This document shows, one piece after another, positions 5,551 to 5,766 of a DNA stretch of 5,766 bases (its first letter is position 1; the number at the start of each line of letters is the position of its first letter). The DNA is from Bacteroidia bacterium (GTDB lineage Bacteria > Bacteroidota > Bacteroidia > Bacteroidales > Azobacteroidaceae). A model generated the notes under the pieces. That model was given only the letters and a program-made list of their open reading frames with translations, did not search any database and was not told the DNA's origin. The position numbers and the translations under genes are program-made. Location: the NCBI GenBank assembly GCA_025999115.1, contig BNWW01000097.1, positions 1-5,766 on the forward strand. The letters are read 5' to 3'.

Positions 5551-5766
5551 ATCTTTCTCTGCTACATTCTGCCCTTTATAGCTTTTACTGTAATTATTAA
5601 ACCGATAATTAACGGTGAGAGCGACATATCGCGTTTCAAAGATGGAACGTTGTTCGTAAACAATGTTATTGATTGCAATGACCGTATGGTCTTTTATCCA
5701 TTGAAAACAATCTGTTACCTGCAATTGAACGGATAATTTGTCGTCGCAAAACGATTTCCGAATGCC
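5386..5766 (-). CDS. C-terminus of outer-membrane beta-barrel receptor fused in frame to a toxin tail (runs off right edge)
   Basis: The minus strand is open from base 5766 to the TAA at 5388-5386, so the 5' part lies outside the window. The first 72 residues (5766 to about 5551) look like the last beta-strands of a Bacteroidota TonB-dependent or Outer_mem_beta-brl type receptor: a DDKLSVQLQVTD strand, a turn, VYEQRSIFETRYVALTVNYR, then the polar tail SKSYKGQNVAEKD that normally ends such proteins. Instead of stopping, the frame continues for 54 residues that resemble the end of a RelE/ParE toxin. A beta-barrel needs its final strand near the C-terminus for assembly by the BAM complex, so this extension would probably harm folding. 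The best reading is a recombination or deletion product. No start can be assigned; a TTG at 5724 would fall inside the barrel part. The receptor assignment rests on pattern recognition of a short segment. Confidence 0.6.
   Translation of the reverse strand, partial: GIRKSFCDDKLSVQLQVTDCFQWIKDHTVIAINNIVYEQRSIFETRYVALTVNYRFNNYSKSYKGQNVAEKDFYASSDTQIVRFTLKWQHKILFIVNNSELEVAVIGIFHTSQDPQFLVELSKQWV

Noticed and set aside
5527..5736. Plus-strand 69-codon frame with a hydrophobic start
   Set aside because: It overlaps the minus-strand receptor/toxin chimera, which has family-like sequence; the hydrophobicity is a by-product of the opposite strand. Not excluded as a small membrane peptide, but no supporting signal was seen.
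1..5766. CRISPR arrays, tRNA or rRNA genes, insertion sequences
   Set aside because: No regularly spaced repeats, no tRNA-like cloverleaf and no transposase motifs were seen on either strand.

Overview
The window looks like Bacteroidota DNA, probably Bacteroidales. It is AT-rich. None of the starts has a clear Shine-Dalgarno sequence; they sit behind AT-rich stretches instead. Several intergenic sites match the Bacteroides -7 consensus TAnnTTTG. The protein families also fit: a class I lanthipeptide leader of the KKLSLNKE type, a tricorn-like S41 peptidase, and the C-terminus of an outer-membrane beta-barrel receptor. The genus cannot be read from the sequence.

The left three quarters (1-4654) is one minus-strand operon for a class I lanthipeptide. 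Read in its own direction it holds a 90-residue precursor (4654-4382), an exported S41-family peptidase (4355-2607), a LanC cyclase (2598-1432), and the first 477 residues of a LanB dehydratase (from 1432, running off the left edge). Gaps are 26 and 8 bases, and the LanC stop overlaps the LanB start as TGATG, so co-transcription is likely. LanB would dehydrate Ser/Thr in the core and LanC would close thioether rings onto its two cysteines. The unusual part is the S41 peptidase directly after the precursor. It carries an export signal and a credible Ser/His active site, which makes it a candidate for leader or spacer removal, or for self-protection, outside the cytoplasm. No transporter, immunity or regulatory gene of the cluster is visible; they may lie beyond base 1.

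The intergenic stretch 4655-5036 separates this operon from the rightward gene. It holds a GC-rich patch with a GCGGGG direct repeat, a possible leftward promoter for the precursor, a possible rightward promoter followed about 65 bases later by a hairpin with a T-run (a possible small RNA), and a 9-bp inverted repeat beside a good -7 box.

The right side has an XRE-family regulator (5037-5375, plus strand), probably acting on that inverted repeat. Convergent with it is an ORF entering from the right edge (5766-5386). Its first half reads as the end of an outer-membrane beta-barrel receptor and its second half as the end of a RelE/ParE toxin, so it looks like a deletion or recombination scar. 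The XRE gene appears richer in GC than the lanthipeptide operon, which suggests that the operon was acquired and sits next to older chromosomal DNA.
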